Origin: Brachybacterium huguangmaarense | Lineage (GTDB): Bacteria; Actinomycetota; Actinomycetes; Actinomycetales; Dermabacteraceae | Assembly (NCBI RefSeq): GCF_025725725.1 | Contig: NZ_CP107020.1 | Span: 2,294,001 to 2,358,000, forward strand | DNA: 64,000 nucleotides | Direction: 5' to 3' | Shown here: piece by piece, positions 1-8,939 of the stretch | Position numbering within the stretch: the stretch's first letter is position 1 | Layout: every line of letters starts with the position of its first letter | Program-made: the position numbers and the translations under genes | Notes under the pieces: generated by a model | Told to the model about the DNA's origin: nothing | The model's input: only the letters and a program-made list of their open reading frames with translations | Database searches by the model: none

Positions 1-14
1 GCGGCAAGGCGCCG

Positions 15-281
15 GTGACGCAGCAGGAGGACTGGGCCACCGTGCTCGAGCCGTGGCTCGCGGACATGGTGGACGCGCTGGGCCTGGACGGCGCCGAGCT
101 CGACGTCGACCGCGTCCACGAGACCACGGGCGTGGTCGCGCACGAGGTGCAGCGGTCGATGGCACCGATCGCCTCGTTCCTCGTGGGCGTCGCCGTGGGA
201 CGCGGCCTCCCGCTCGAGCGGGCGTGCCGGGTCCTCGAGGACGCGACGATGCGCCGGGAGGGCACGCGGCGCAGCGCGTGA
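15..281 (+). CDS. DUF6457 domain protein (possibly 3' end of a larger mobA-type gene)
   Basis: An 88-residue acidic protein. The segment WLADMVDALGLD followed by a Val-rich helix and APIASFLVGVAVGRG resembles DUF6457, a small actinobacterial domain that by my recollection is found beside or fused to molybdopterin-guanine-dinucleotide transferase (MobA). The GTG at 15 has AGGAGG only inside the gene, not upstream, and the frame stays open to the left edge of the window. The domain may therefore be the C-terminal part of a longer protein that starts outside. Function is unknown; a role in molybdenum cofactor metabolism is inference from family context only. Confidence 0.6.
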   Translation: MTQQEDWATVLEPWLADMVDALGLDGAELDVDRVHETTGVVAHEVQRSMAPIASFLVGVAVGRGLPLERACRVLEDATMRREGTRRSA

Positions 282-309
282 CCGGCTCGCAGACGGGCCT
301 GTCGGTCCC

Positions 310-338
310 TTGACCCGCGGTGTCGGCGGGTCCACAGT
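310..338 (+). promoter_or_regulatory. Candidate promoter of the ABC exporter operon
   Basis: TTGACC (310-315) and CACAGT (333-338) are separated by 17 bp, a reasonable housekeeping-sigma promoter, followed by a leader of about 65 nt before the ATG at 410. A short inverted repeat GACCCGC/GCGGGTC (312-318, 326-332) overlaps it and could instead be the terminator of the preceding gene or an operator. Confidence 0.4.
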
Positions 339-409
339 GCAGGGGTGACGACGGCCGACCGGCCGCCCCACGTGGCACCGGGAGCGCGATCCGCCCCGGA
401 GGACGAGGC

Positions 410-1414
410 ATGACGATGGCTGACGCGATCGAGATCCACGACCTGACCAAGACGTTCGGGCGCACCCGGGCCCTCGACGGGCTCGACCTGACGGTCGCGA
501 CGGGGGAGGTGCGCGGGTTCCTCGGCCCCAACGGTGCGGGCAAGTCCACGACCATCCGGATCCTGCTGGGCTTCCTGCGGCCCGATGCCGGGACGGCCCG
601 GGTCCTCGGCGGCGACGCGTGGCGCGACGCGCCCCGGCTGCACCGCCGTCTCGCCTGTGTGCCGGGCGACGTCTCGCTGTGGCCCAACCTGAGCGGGGGA
701 GAGGCGATCGACCTGCTCGCCCGGGCCCGCGGCAGCCTCGACGTGCGCCGGCGCGACGAGCTCGTCGAGCGCTTCGAGCTCGACGTGCGCACGAAGGGCC
801 GCAGCTACTCCAAGGGCAACCGGCAGAAGGTCGCGCTCGTCTCGGCGCTCGCCTCCGACGTCGAGCTGCTCCTGCTCGATGAGCCGACCTCGGGCCTGGA
901 CCCGCTCATGGAGCGCACCTTCCGCGAGGTGATCGCCGAGGAGAAGGCACGAGGCCGCACCGTGCTGCTCAGCTCGCACATCCTCTCGGAGGTCGAGGCG
1001 CTGTGCGACACGGTCTCCATCATCAAGGACGGGCGCATCGTCGAGTCCGGTCCCCTCGAACGGCTGCGCCACCTCCAGCGACTCCACGTGACCGCCGTCC
1101 TCGGCCGCAGGCCCGAGGGCTTCGACGCGCTGCCCGGCGTGCACGGCGTCGAGATCGACGGGGACCGGCTCACCCTGCAGGTCGAGGCCGAGGCCATGGC
1201 GCCCGTGCTCGAGCTGCTCGCCCGCAGCGACGTCCGCAGCCTCACCTCCGTGCCGCCCACGCTCGAGGAGATCTTCGTGCGCTACTACGACGGCCGCGGC
1301 ACGGCACCGGGCGACGGGCCGGCACGGCAGACACCACAGGCACCGCAGGCACGGCAGGCAGAGCCGGCGCGGCGCCACGGGCGCCATGCGGCGCGAGGCG
1401 GCGAGGCGCGATGA
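410..1414 (+). CDS. ABC transporter ATP-binding protein (polyketide/antibiotic exporter type)
   Basis: Nucleotide-binding subunit (334 aa) of an ABC exporter. Walker A GPNGAGKST lies at about 39-47, the signature YSKGNRQ at 133-139 (SKGNRQ in place of LSGGQ, common in the DrrA/CcmA-like branch) and Walker B LLLLDEP at 153-159, followed by the H-loop SSH. The C-terminal tail is rich in Gln/Ala/Arg and probably disordered. I chose the ATG at 410 because GGAGGA precedes it by about 6 nt; an in-frame GTG at 320 would add residues with no homology. The stop overlaps the permease start (ATGA at 1411-1414), so the two are translationally coupled. The substrate cannot be told from sequence. Confidence 0.88.
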   Translation: MTMADAIEIHDLTKTFGRTRALDGLDLTVATGEVRGFLGPNGAGKSTTIRILLGFLRPDAGTARVLGGDAWRDAPRLHRRLACVPGDVSLWPNLSGGEAIDLLARARGSLDVRRRDELVERFELDVRTKGRSYSKGNRQKVALVSALASDVELLLLDEPTSGLDPLMERTFREVIAEEKARGRTVLLSSHILSEVEALCDTVSIIKDGRIVESGPLERLRHLQRLHVTAVLGRRPEGFDALPGVHGVEIDGDRLTLQVEAEAMAPVLELLARSDVRSLTSVPPTLEEIFVRYYDGRGTAPGDGPARQTPQAPQARQAEPARRHGRHAARGGEAR

Positions 1415-3030
1415 CCGGGCTCGCGACGGTGCTGCGGCTCCAGGCGCGTCGCAGCCTCGTGTTCTGGGGGATCTGGGTGCTGGTGCTGCTGTCGATGATG
1501 CCGCTGACCATCTCCCAGTACCCGACACTCGTCCCGGCGGGAGCGGCCGGCGATGCGATGGTCACCCAGCTCGCCGCGAACCCGACCATGCGCGCGATCC
1601 TCGGCCCGCCGTTCGACCTGAGCACCGCGGGAGGCTTCGCGTTCTGGAGGGTCGGCGCGTTCACGGCGGCCGCCGCCGCGCTCATGTCCGTGTTCGGCGT
1701 CATCCGGGCCACCCGCGCGGAGGAGGAGACCGGCCGGCTCGACCTCGTGCGCGCCGGAGCGGTCGGGCGCCACGTCCCGCTCGTCGCCGCGTTCGTCCTC
1801 GCCCTCGTGGCCGACGTCGTGCTCGGCGCGCTGCTGCTGCTCGCCCTGGCGGCGCTCGGCACCCCCGTGGTCGGCGCTCTCGCCTCGGCCCTCGCGATCG
1901 CCGCGACGGGCGCCGCGTTCACGGGCGTCGGCGCCCTGATCGCCCAGGTGTTCACGACCGCGCGCGCCGCCCGGGCCTGGGCCTGCGGGGTCGCCGTCGG
2001 CGGCCTGTACCTGCTGCGCGCGGTCGTCGACGGCTCCGAGGACCCGACGCGGGCGCCCGCGAGCGGCGTGCTGCCGTGGCTGAACCCGCTGTCCTGGCCC
2101 GCGCTCGTGCGCCCCTACGCCCACGAGAGGTTCTGGGTGCTGCTGCTCCCGTTCGCGCTCACCGCGGTGCTCGTCGTGCTCTCCGTGGTGCTCGAGTCCC
2201 GCCGCGACCTAGGATCGGGCCTCGTCGCCGCGCGCGAGGGCCCCGCGCGCGGCCCACGGGGCCTGCGGTCGGCCGGGGCGCTCGCCTGGCGCCTCTCGCG
2301 CGGCGGCGTGATCGGCTGGAGCGTCGCGATGATCGTCACCGGCCTCGCGATCGGCTCCCTCGCGGCGCAGGCGACCGCCGCCGCCCAGGACAGCCCGGGC
2401 CTGTCGGGCGTGCTGGAGCGGCTGGGCGGGGACCCGGGCCGGATCACCGACGCGTTCCTGGGTGCGATGGCGGGGCTCGTGGTCGCCATCCTGACCCTCG
2501 GCGCGACGAGCCTGCTCACGCGCGCCCACGCCGAGGAGGTCGAGGGGCACGCCGAGCTGGTGCTCGCGACGGCGACGAGCCGGCCGCGGTATCTCGGCGG
2601 CCACGTCGTGATCGCCGTCGCGACCGGAGTCCTGCTCGCGGTCCTCACGTGCGCGCTCATGGGCCTCGCGCTCGCCGGCACCGCCGGCGGGGGACGCAGC
2701 GGCGCCATGGCCCTCGCGGGCCTCGCCCTCGTGCCCGGGGTGCTGCTCGTGCTCGGGGTCGCGACGGCGCTCCTGGGCTGGGTGCCGCGCCTGCTCGTGC
2801 TCGTGTGGGTGCTCCTGGGCTGGTCGCTGTTCGCCGCGTGGGTCGGCGCGCTGCTGCGCTTCCCGAGCTGGCTGATCGAGCTCACCCCGTGGGGCCACCT
2901 GCCGCATCTGCCCGGTCCCGCCGTGTCGGGGGAGGCGTGGGACGCGATCGTGGTCGAGACCGTGCTCGCCCTCGTGCTCCTCGTCGTGGGACTGGTCGGG
3001 TTCCGGCGTCGCGATCTGGCCGGGCGGTGA
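1411..3030 (+). CDS. ABC exporter permease, tetronasin/polyketide-export family
   Basis: A 539-aa integral membrane protein with about 12 hydrophobic segments in two similar halves (roughly residues 15-260 and 300-535). This matches the large COG3559-type permeases annotated as exporters of polyketide antibiotics, which pair with one ATPase. The motif EEETGRLDLVRAGAVGR after the early helices is repeated in spirit by EEVEGHAELVLATATSR in the second half, consistent with internal duplication. The start overlaps the ATPase stop. It probably exports a hydrophobic compound or contributes to drug resistance; the actual substrate is unknown. Confidence 0.82.
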   Translation: MTGLATVLRLQARRSLVFWGIWVLVLLSMMPLTISQYPTLVPAGAAGDAMVTQLAANPTMRAILGPPFDLSTAGGFAFWRVGAFTAAAAALMSVFGVIRATRAEEETGRLDLVRAGAVGRHVPLVAAFVLALVADVVLGALLLLALAALGTPVVGALASALAIAATGAAFTGVGALIAQVFTTARAARAWACGVAVGGLYLLRAVVDGSEDPTRAPASGVLPWLNPLSWPALVRPYAHERFWVLLLPFALTAVLVVLSVVLESRRDLGSGLVAAREGPARGPRGLRSAGALAWRLSRGGVIGWSVAMIVTGLAIGSLAAQATAAAQDSPGLSGVLERLGGDPGRITDAFLGAMAGLVVAILTLGATSLLTRAHAEEVEGHAELVLATATSRPRYLGGHVVIAVATGVLLAVLTCALMGLALAGTAGGGRSGAMALAGLALVPGVLLVLGVATALLGWVPRLLVLVWVLLGWSLFAAWVGALLRFPSWLIELTPWGHLPHLPGPAVSGEAWDAIVVETVLALVLLVVGLVGFRRRDLAGR

Positions 3031-3055
3031 GCCGCCATCCGCTAGGGTGACGCCC

Positions 3056-3616
3056 ATGACCACCCTCGTGCTCACGGCGATCGGCGACGACCGCGAAGGC
3101 CTCGTCTCCGCCCTGTCCGGCGCGGTCGCCGAGCACGGCGGCAACTGGCTCGACAGCCAGTTCGCGCGCCTGGCCGGTAAGTTCTCCGGCGTCGTGCTCG
3201 TCGAGCTGGACCCCGCCCGGGCCGACGACCTGGGCCGCGCCATCGTGTCCCTGCTCGACACCGTCGGCTGGCGCGTCGAGATCACGCCCGTCCAGGAGCC
3301 CATGCCGGCCGGGGTGCACGCGCCCTCGACCGCGGCCCCGATGCGGCTGCACCTCGTCGGCCAGGACCGCCCCGGCATGGTGCGCGAGGTGTCCTCGACG
3401 CTCGCCGCGCAGCACGTGACGATCGACGAGTTCCGCTCCTGGACGTCCGCCGCGCCCGAGGGCGGCGGCGTGCTGTTCGAGGTCGACGCGGTCGTGAGGC
3501 TCGGCGAGGGCGCCCAGGAGGGCGACCTGCGCGACGCCCTCGAGACGATCGCCGCCGAGCTCATGGTCGACCTCGACCTCGAGGCCGCCCGCGTCGAGAC
3601 CGGCGCCCGCGGCTGA
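3056..3616 (+). CDS. Tandem ACT-domain protein, glycine cleavage repressor (GcvR)-like
   Basis: A 186-residue protein with two ACT domains: LVLTAIGDDREGLVSALSGA near the N-terminus and LHLVGQDRPGMVREVSSTLA from about residue 98. ACT pairs of this type bind amino acids and occur in GcvR-like regulators. There is no DNA-binding domain, so any regulation must act through a partner. A -10-like TAGGGT (3043-3048) sits 7 nt before the ATG at 3056, so the mRNA is probably leaderless; an upstream in-frame GTG at 3047 falls inside that box and is less likely. It runs convergently with the helicase gene, whose stop lies 3 bp away. Confidence 0.78.
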   Translation: MTTLVLTAIGDDREGLVSALSGAVAEHGGNWLDSQFARLAGKFSGVVLVELDPARADDLGRAIVSLLDTVGWRVEITPVQEPMPAGVHAPSTAAPMRLHLVGQDRPGMVREVSSTLAAQHVTIDEFRSWTSAAPEGGGVLFEVDAVVRLGEGAQEGDLRDALETIAAELMVDLDLEAARVETGARG

Positions 3617-3619
3617 GCC

Positions 3620-6184
3620 TCAGTAGCCGCCGACCTCCCCGACCGCGGTGATCGCGAGTACGGGCTCGCCCGCCTCGTCGGTCGCCTCGAGATCGAGATC
3701 CGCCTCGATCGCCCAGTCGTGGTGGCCCTGCGGGTCGTCGAGCAGCTGGCGGACGTGCCACACCCTCGACTCCTCGTCGATCACGAGGAGCTGCGGCGAC
3801 CGCGCCGAGCCGTCGATGCCGACCTCGTCGTACGTGTCGTAGTACGCGTCCATCGCCTCGGCCCAGCGCCGCCGGTCCCAGCCCGAGGCCGCGTCGAGCT
3901 GCCCCAGCCGCTCCTCACGCTCGAAGGCGAACAGCTCGACGCGTTGCCACATCGCGGCCCTCACCATCTGGCGCAGCACCTTCGTCTGGGCCGAGAGCGC
4001 GCGCGGCGTGCTCGGTCGCAGCGCGCTCGCCGCGTCGTCCTCGGCGTCCTCGGGATGGGCGAGCGCCTCCCACTCGTCGAGCAGCGAGGAGTCGATGCCG
4101 CGCACGAGCACCCCGAGCCACTCGATGACGTCCTCGAGCTCGTCGGTGCGCAGGTCCTGGGGGATCGTGCGGCGCATCGCCTGGTACGCGTCCGAGAGGT
4201 AGCGCAGCACGATGCCCTCGGAGCGCTGCAGGCCGTAGCGCTGCACGAACTCGCTGAAGGTCTGGCCGGTCTCGTAGATCTCGCGGACCACGGACTTGGG
4301 CGAGAGATCGTCCTCGCGCACCCACGGGTGATGCCGCCGGTAGATCTCGAGCGCCGCCTCGAGATCGTCGGCGAGCGGCTTGGGCCACGTGACCTCGTCG
4401 AGCAGAGCCATCCGCTCGGTGTACTCGACGCCATCGGCCTTGAGCTCGGCGAGCAGCTCGCCCTTGGCGGCGCTCTGCTGCGCCAGCAGGATCTGGTGCG
4501 GGTCCTCGAGGATCGCCTCGATGATCGAGACCGTGTCCATCGTGAGGGTCTCGGACTCCTCGTCGAGGGAGTCGATCATCGCGATCGCGAACGGTGCGAG
4601 CGGCTGGTTCATGGTGAAGTCGAGCTGCAGGTCCTCGGTCAGCACGATCCGCCGTCCCAGATGGTCGGGCTCGGCGAGCACCTCGACGATGTCGGCGTCC
4701 CGCAGCCCCCGCAGCAGCTCGAGGGCCTGGCGCGCGAGCGCGACCTGCTGGGTGCGCGTCTGGTGGGAGGCGTAGATCAGGTGGCGTCCTGCGGCGACCG
4801 CGTCGCCAGGGCGGCTCACGAGCGCGAGCAGCATCGAGGACGTGATCCGCAGGTGCGGGCGCAGCGGCTCGGGAGGGTTCTCGACCAGACGCGCGAGGTT
4901 CGCCTCGGACCAGGTCACCGCGCCGTCGGGGATCTTGGGCTTGGGCTCCTTCTTGCGCTTCTTGGCGTTGTTGGGGACCGCGCCCGTCTCCTGGCGGGCG
5001 GCGTGCTTGGCGCGCTCGCGCTCGAACTCGATCGTCCACTCGGGGGCCTGCACGACCACGTGGCCCACCGTGTCGAAGCCCGCCCGGCCCGCGCGTCCGG
5101 CGATCTGGTGGAACTCCCGCGCGTTGAGCAGCCGCGTGCGCCGGCCGTCGTACTTGGCCAGGCCGGTGAGCAGCACCGTGCGGATGGGCACGTTGATGCC
5201 GACCCCCAGGGTGTCGGTGCCGCAGATGATCTTGAGCAGGCCGGACTGGGCCAGACGCTCGACGAGCCGGCGGTACTTCGGCAGCATGCCGGCGTGGTGG
5301 ACGCCGATGCCCTGGCGCACGAGACGCGACAGGATCTGCCCGAATCCCTTGGAGAAGCGGAAGTCGCCGATCAGCTCCCGGATCCGCTCCTGCTCCTCGC
5401 GGTCCAGGACCTTCGTGCCGGCGAGGGCCTGCGCCTGCTCGAGCGCGTCCTTCTGGGTGAAGTGGACGATGTAGACGGGCGCGTCCCGTTCGGCGAGGAT
5501 GCGCTGGATCGTGTCCGGCAGCGGCTCGAGCGACCAGCGGAAGTCGAGCGGCACGGGCCGCGGAGCGTCCGCGACCACGGTGACCCCGCGATCGGTGCGG
5601 GCCTCGAGGTCCTCGACGAAGAAGGACACGTCCCCGAGGGTCGCGCTCATGAGCACGAACTGGCAGCGGGGCAGCTCCACGAGCGGCACCTGCCAGGCCC
5701 AGCCCCGCTGGGAGTCGCCGTAGAAGTGGAACTCGTCCATCACGGCGAGGCCGACATCGGAGGTCTCGCCGTCGCGCAGCGCGTGGTTGGCGAGGATCTC
5801 GGCGGTGCACACGATGATGGGGGCGTCGTGGTTGACCGACGAGTCGCCCGTCATCATGCCGACCATGTCGGCGCCGAACATGGCGACCAGGTCGAAGAAC
5901 TTCTCCGAGACGAGCGCCTTGATGGGAGCCGTGTAGTAGGCGCGCTCGCCGCGGGAGACGGCGGCGAAGATCGCCGCGTAGCCGATCGTGGTCTTGCCCG
6001 ACCCGGTCGGCGTCGCGGCGATCACGTGGTCCCCGCTCGCGACCGCGAGCAGCGCCTCCTCCTGGTGCGGGTAGAGGCTGCGTCCCACGGCCTCCTGGCT
6101 CGCGAGGAACCCGTCCACGATCGCCTCGGGATCGGTGACGGGGTGCGCAGGCGTGCCGGGCAGGAAGGGGGCGAGGGAGGGCAT
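3620..6184 (-). CDS. Ski2-like DEAD/DEAH-box helicase with C-terminal DUF3516
   Basis: An 854-aa superfamily 2 helicase. Motif I ATPTGSGKTT is at about 57-66, motif II reads DEFH (MDEFHFYGD), motif III is MSATLGD, and motif VI is HQIAGRAGRAG. A Lys/Arg-rich linker (KKRKKEPKPK) precedes the actinobacteria-specific DUF3516 region that fills the C-terminal half. Members are thought to be ATP-dependent RNA or nucleic-acid helicases; the precise cellular role is not established. A CAGACT -10-like box 6 nt before the ATG suggests a leaderless transcript. The strand opposite carries a long spurious open frame caused by GC bias. Confidence 0.88.
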   Translation of the reverse strand: MPSLAPFLPGTPAHPVTDPEAIVDGFLASQEAVGRSLYPHQEEALLAVASGDHVIAATPTGSGKTTIGYAAIFAAVSRGERAYYTAPIKALVSEKFFDLVAMFGADMVGMMTGDSSVNHDAPIIVCTAEILANHALRDGETSDVGLAVMDEFHFYGDSQRGWAWQVPLVELPRCQFVLMSATLGDVSFFVEDLEARTDRGVTVVADAPRPVPLDFRWSLEPLPDTIQRILAERDAPVYIVHFTQKDALEQAQALAGTKVLDREEQERIRELIGDFRFSKGFGQILSRLVRQGIGVHHAGMLPKYRRLVERLAQSGLLKIICGTDTLGVGINVPIRTVLLTGLAKYDGRRTRLLNAREFHQIAGRAGRAGFDTVGHVVVQAPEWTIEFERERAKHAARQETGAVPNNAKKRKKEPKPKIPDGAVTWSEANLARLVENPPEPLRPHLRITSSMLLALVSRPGDAVAAGRHLIYASHQTRTQQVALARQALELLRGLRDADIVEVLAEPDHLGRRIVLTEDLQLDFTMNQPLAPFAIAMIDSLDEESETLTMDTVSIIEAILEDPHQILLAQQSAAKGELLAELKADGVEYTERMALLDEVTWPKPLADDLEAALEIYRRHHPWVREDDLSPKSVVREIYETGQTFSEFVQRYGLQRSEGIVLRYLSDAYQAMRRTIPQDLRTDELEDVIEWLGVLVRGIDSSLLDEWEALAHPEDAEDDAASALRPSTPRALSAQTKVLRQMVRAAMWQRVELFAFEREERLGQLDAASGWDRRRWAEAMDAYYDTYDEVGIDGSARSPQLLVIDEESRVWHVRQLLDDPQGHHDWAIEADLDLEATDEAGEPVLAITAVGEVGGY

Positions 6185-6256
6185 GGGGCCAGTCTGCCAG
6201 GCACCGGGCGCGGTCCCGACGTGCGGGGGCGGCCTCCCCGGCGGGCGGCGCGGACG

Positions 6257-7123
6257 TCAGTCGGCGGCTGCGTCCCGATCCTCAGGGGAGAGCGCGTCGA
6301 TCCTCACGAGCGATGCCGCGAGGTCCTCGATCCCGGCGGGGTCGGCCAGGGCGGCGCGCAACGGGGTGTCCGAGGCGGGATCCGACCTCTCCTCGTCGCC
6401 TTCGACGAGCGCGAGACCACGGGGGCCGGCGAGCACGAGGAGCCGATCTCGCGCACCGTCCCGGCGGTCGAGCACCTGGACCCGTGAGCGGCGACGCGCG
6501 TCCTCGAGCACGGGCCCCACCTGCGGGTCCGCGAGCAGCTCGTCCCAGGTGCCGACGGCGCTGGCCGGGTCGACGGCGGGCACCTCGGGCGGCAGGAGCC
6601 GGCCCACCAGGAGGCGCGCCGCGTGCTCGCGGTCGCACATCGCGAAGTGGTGCAGGCCGTCCGGGGACACCTGCTCGACCAGGACGCTGCCGTCATGGTC
6701 GACGAACATCACGACGATCGTGACGCGATCCTGCAGCGGCCCCTCGATGCGCACGACGAGGGGCGACAGGACACGGCGGGCGAGGATCCCCGTCAGGAGC
6801 GCGTCGGGCACGTAGGCGGACGGGTCCCCCTCGACCCGTCGCCCCTCGGCCTGCGCCACGGCGGACTCGGGGGCCAGGACGCCGCGGGCCAGGAGCGACC
6901 GCGCGGCCGACAGCCGTGCCTCGGCGCGCGAGAACCCGGTCGGGCGGGACTCCCGCCCGTCGACCCACGGCAGGTCGAAGCCGGCGAGCGCGTCCTCGTC
7001 GACGAGCGCGATGATCTCCTCGTCGGTCAGGCTGGGCAGCGGACGTCCCGCGCCGGCCGCATGCGGGGCGAGGGCTCCTGCGGCGGCGACCTGGCGTGCG
7101 GTGGCGGGCGGGGGAGTGCTCAT
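6257..7123 (-). CDS. Hypothetical protein of an actinobacterial WXG100-associated type
   Basis: A 288-aa soluble protein with no catalytic motif I recognise. After an Ala/Pro-rich N-terminus it contains LTDEEIIALVDEDAL and AEARLSAARSLLARGVL, a layout reminiscent of small proteins near type VII secretion genes, then a beta-rich region (VTIVVMFVDHDGSVLVEQV). AGGAG precedes the ATG at 7123 by about 7 nt. The start overlaps the stop of the PH-domain gene (ATGA), so it is the second gene of a two-gene operon. The divergent neighbour is WXG100-like, which supports a secretion-associated role, but this is inference. Confidence 0.6.
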   Translation of the reverse strand: MSTPPPATARQVAAAGALAPHAAGAGRPLPSLTDEEIIALVDEDALAGFDLPWVDGRESRPTGFSRAEARLSAARSLLARGVLAPESAVAQAEGRRVEGDPSAYVPDALLTGILARRVLSPLVVRIEGPLQDRVTIVVMFVDHDGSVLVEQVSPDGLHHFAMCDREHAARLLVGRLLPPEVPAVDPASAVGTWDELLADPQVGPVLEDARRRSRVQVLDRRDGARDRLLVLAGPRGLALVEGDEERSDPASDTPLRAALADPAGIEDLAASLVRIDALSPEDRDAAAD

Positions 7124-7701
7124 CGACGGCTCCTGTCCTCGAAGGGGGCTGCGGGAAGCGGGCGGGGCGCCGGCGCGCCGAACTCGCCGCGCAGGTAGCG
7201 GCGATGGGCGTCGACAGCGGCCCGGACGGGGCGTGCCGGGCTGCGGATGTCGGGGCCGTGGTCGTCCGGGCTCTCGCCCCGGCGGAGGGCGAAGCGCGCG
7301 GCCGTGATCGGCGAGCGCACCACGGTGCCGTCGTGCAGCACCACCTCGGCGCCGCCGCGGTCCTGGGGGCGGCCGGAGATCCGCACGAGCTGCACGTCCG
7401 ACCAGGGGATGCGGCGGCCGCCGAGCTGCCCGGTGACCGTGATGCCGCGGGTGGTCACGCTGAACGCCGGCCGCAGGCCGAGCACCACGAGGACCGCGGG
7501 CAGGCCGATCACGAGGAGGGAGCCCAGGACGGACCACGAGGTGGGCCCGTCGCCCCGTGCGAGCAGGGATGCGTTCCAGGCCGCGGCGAGCACGACCAGG
7601 ACGAGGATCAGGGCGGCGCCCGCGAGGCGCAGCCACGGAGCCGTCCGCGCGCGGTAGAGAACGACCTCGGGGGGCGCGGCCCCCACGCTCGTGGCGTCCA
7701 T
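7120..7701 (-). CDS. PH-domain (bPH) membrane protein
   Basis: A 193-aa protein with two predicted transmembrane helices (about residues 24-46 and 56-76) followed by a bacterial PH-like module (FSVTTRGITVTGQLGGRRIPWSDV). This arrangement is common in actinobacterial membrane proteins of unknown function. It is the first gene of the pair with the 288-aa protein and diverges from the WXG100-like gene. Upstream of the ATG at 7701 there is no strong Shine-Dalgarno. Function unknown; a membrane-anchored scaffold is possible. Confidence 0.7.
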   Translation of the reverse strand: MDATSVGAAPPEVVLYRARTAPWLRLAGAALILVLVVLAAAWNASLLARGDGPTSWSVLGSLLVIGLPAVLVVLGLRPAFSVTTRGITVTGQLGGRRIPWSDVQLVRISGRPQDRGGAEVVLHDGTVVRSPITAARFALRRGESPDDHGPDIRSPARPVRAAVDAHRRYLRGEFGAPAPRPLPAAPFEDRSRR

Positions 7702-7881
7702 GGCTCGCCCCCGTCCCGCTCCGCGTCCGGGCACGGAAGGGCCCGGATCGTGGGGCCAGCGTAGCGATCGGGCCGGCCCGAGGGGATGGGGAGTCCTCCC
7801 CATCGCCGGTGCCCGGCGCGGCGCTCTAGCATGCCAGCACATGACGCGCAGGCGGCGCGCATCCGAGCGGGAGGGCCTGCC

Positions 7882-8880
7882 ATGTTCTACGGAGCCGACA
7901 CGGACCAGATGGTCGCGTTGTCCCACCGCGCCGGTGACGCCCGGCAGCGACTGCTCGAGCTCGTGGACCGTCTCGACCCGCTCGTCACGGGCGTCGACTG
8001 GCAGGGTCCGGACGCCGACGCCTTCCGCTCGGACTGGAGCAGCGACGTCGCGACGCACATGCGCGCATGCGCCGGGCAGCTGCACGAGAGGGCACTCGTC
8101 CTCCAGCAGGAGGGCGAGGAGCAGGACTGCGCGAGCGGTTCCGGGGGCGACGGGTCCGGCGGCGACGGCTCCGGTGGAGGCAGCCCCTGGGATCAGTTCG
8201 TCCGCTGGCTCGACGACTACGAGCCGCGGGAGTCCGACGGCTTCTTCGGCGATCTCCTGGGAGGTCCGGAGTCGGGGCTGCTGGGCACCGGCGCGTGGAA
8301 CACGCTGAGCCTCGGCCTCGACGTGTGGGGCATGTTCCCGGGCGAGGTCGCCACCGCCGTGGGCCTGCCCTTCGACCTCGCGAGCGCCGGGATCGGGCTG
8401 TACGACGCCTCGCAGTCGTTCCAGGACGGCGAGCTCTACGGCACGGTGGACGGTCTCGTCTCCTACGGGGTCAACGCGCTCGACTCGGCCTTCGGGATCG
8501 TGAGCCTCGTGCCGCATCCGATCGCGATGGCTGTCGGCGAGGGCGGCGGGATCGTCACGGGCGGGATCGACTCGGTGTGGTCGGCCGCGACGGTCCTCGC
8601 GCAGATGGACGCGGCCCAGGGCGGCGACCACGGCGGCTCGACGACCCGGTTCCTGCTCGAGAGCATGGGTGCTCCGGCGTCGCTGCTCGACACCGCGGAG
8701 TCCCTCTACGGGCAGGGCACGGGGTTCGTGCGCGACGCGGTGCCGATCCTCGACCCCCTCCTCGACGCGCCGCAGTACGTCGTGGAGAACCTGGTGCCGG
8801 GCGACGTGCAGGAGACCGTCGAGTCCTGGGCCGGCGACGTCAACGACTGGGCGGACGACAACATCCCCTGGTGGCACTGA
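7882..8880 (+). CDS. WXG100-like N-terminal domain protein, putative type VII secretion substrate
   Basis: A 332-aa protein. Residues 1-80 form a helical hairpin around WQG (40-42), as in WXG100/LXG proteins exported by type VII secretion. A Gly/Ser/Asp linker (about 85-101) leads to a 230-residue C-terminal region with hydrophobic stretches (TAVGLPFDLASAGIGLYDAS) similar to the central regions of actinobacterial polymorphic-toxin-like proteins. No toxin active site is recognisable and there is no immunity-like gene directly downstream. The ATG at 7882 was preferred over an in-frame ATG at 7786 because GGGAGGG precedes it and homology begins there. No ESX core genes are visible in the window. 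Confidence 0.62.
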   Translation: MFYGADTDQMVALSHRAGDARQRLLELVDRLDPLVTGVDWQGPDADAFRSDWSSDVATHMRACAGQLHERALVLQQEGEEQDCASGSGGDGSGGDGSGGGSPWDQFVRWLDDYEPRESDGFFGDLLGGPESGLLGTGAWNTLSLGLDVWGMFPGEVATAVGLPFDLASAGIGLYDASQSFQDGELYGTVDGLVSYGVNALDSAFGIVSLVPHPIAMAVGEGGGIVTGGIDSVWSAATVLAQMDAAQGGDHGGSTTRFLLESMGAPASLLDTAESLYGQGTGFVRDAVPILDPLLDAPQYVVENLVPGDVQETVESWAGDVNDWADDNIPWWH

Positions 8881-8939
8881 GGATCCTCCGGCGTCGAGGG
8901 CTCCGGCCGGCGTCACGGCCTCGACGCTAGGCTGACCCG

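Noticed and set aside
3719-6487. A 922-codon plus-strand open frame opposite the helicase
   Set aside because: Same reason: the minus strand has all helicase motifs; this frame has none.
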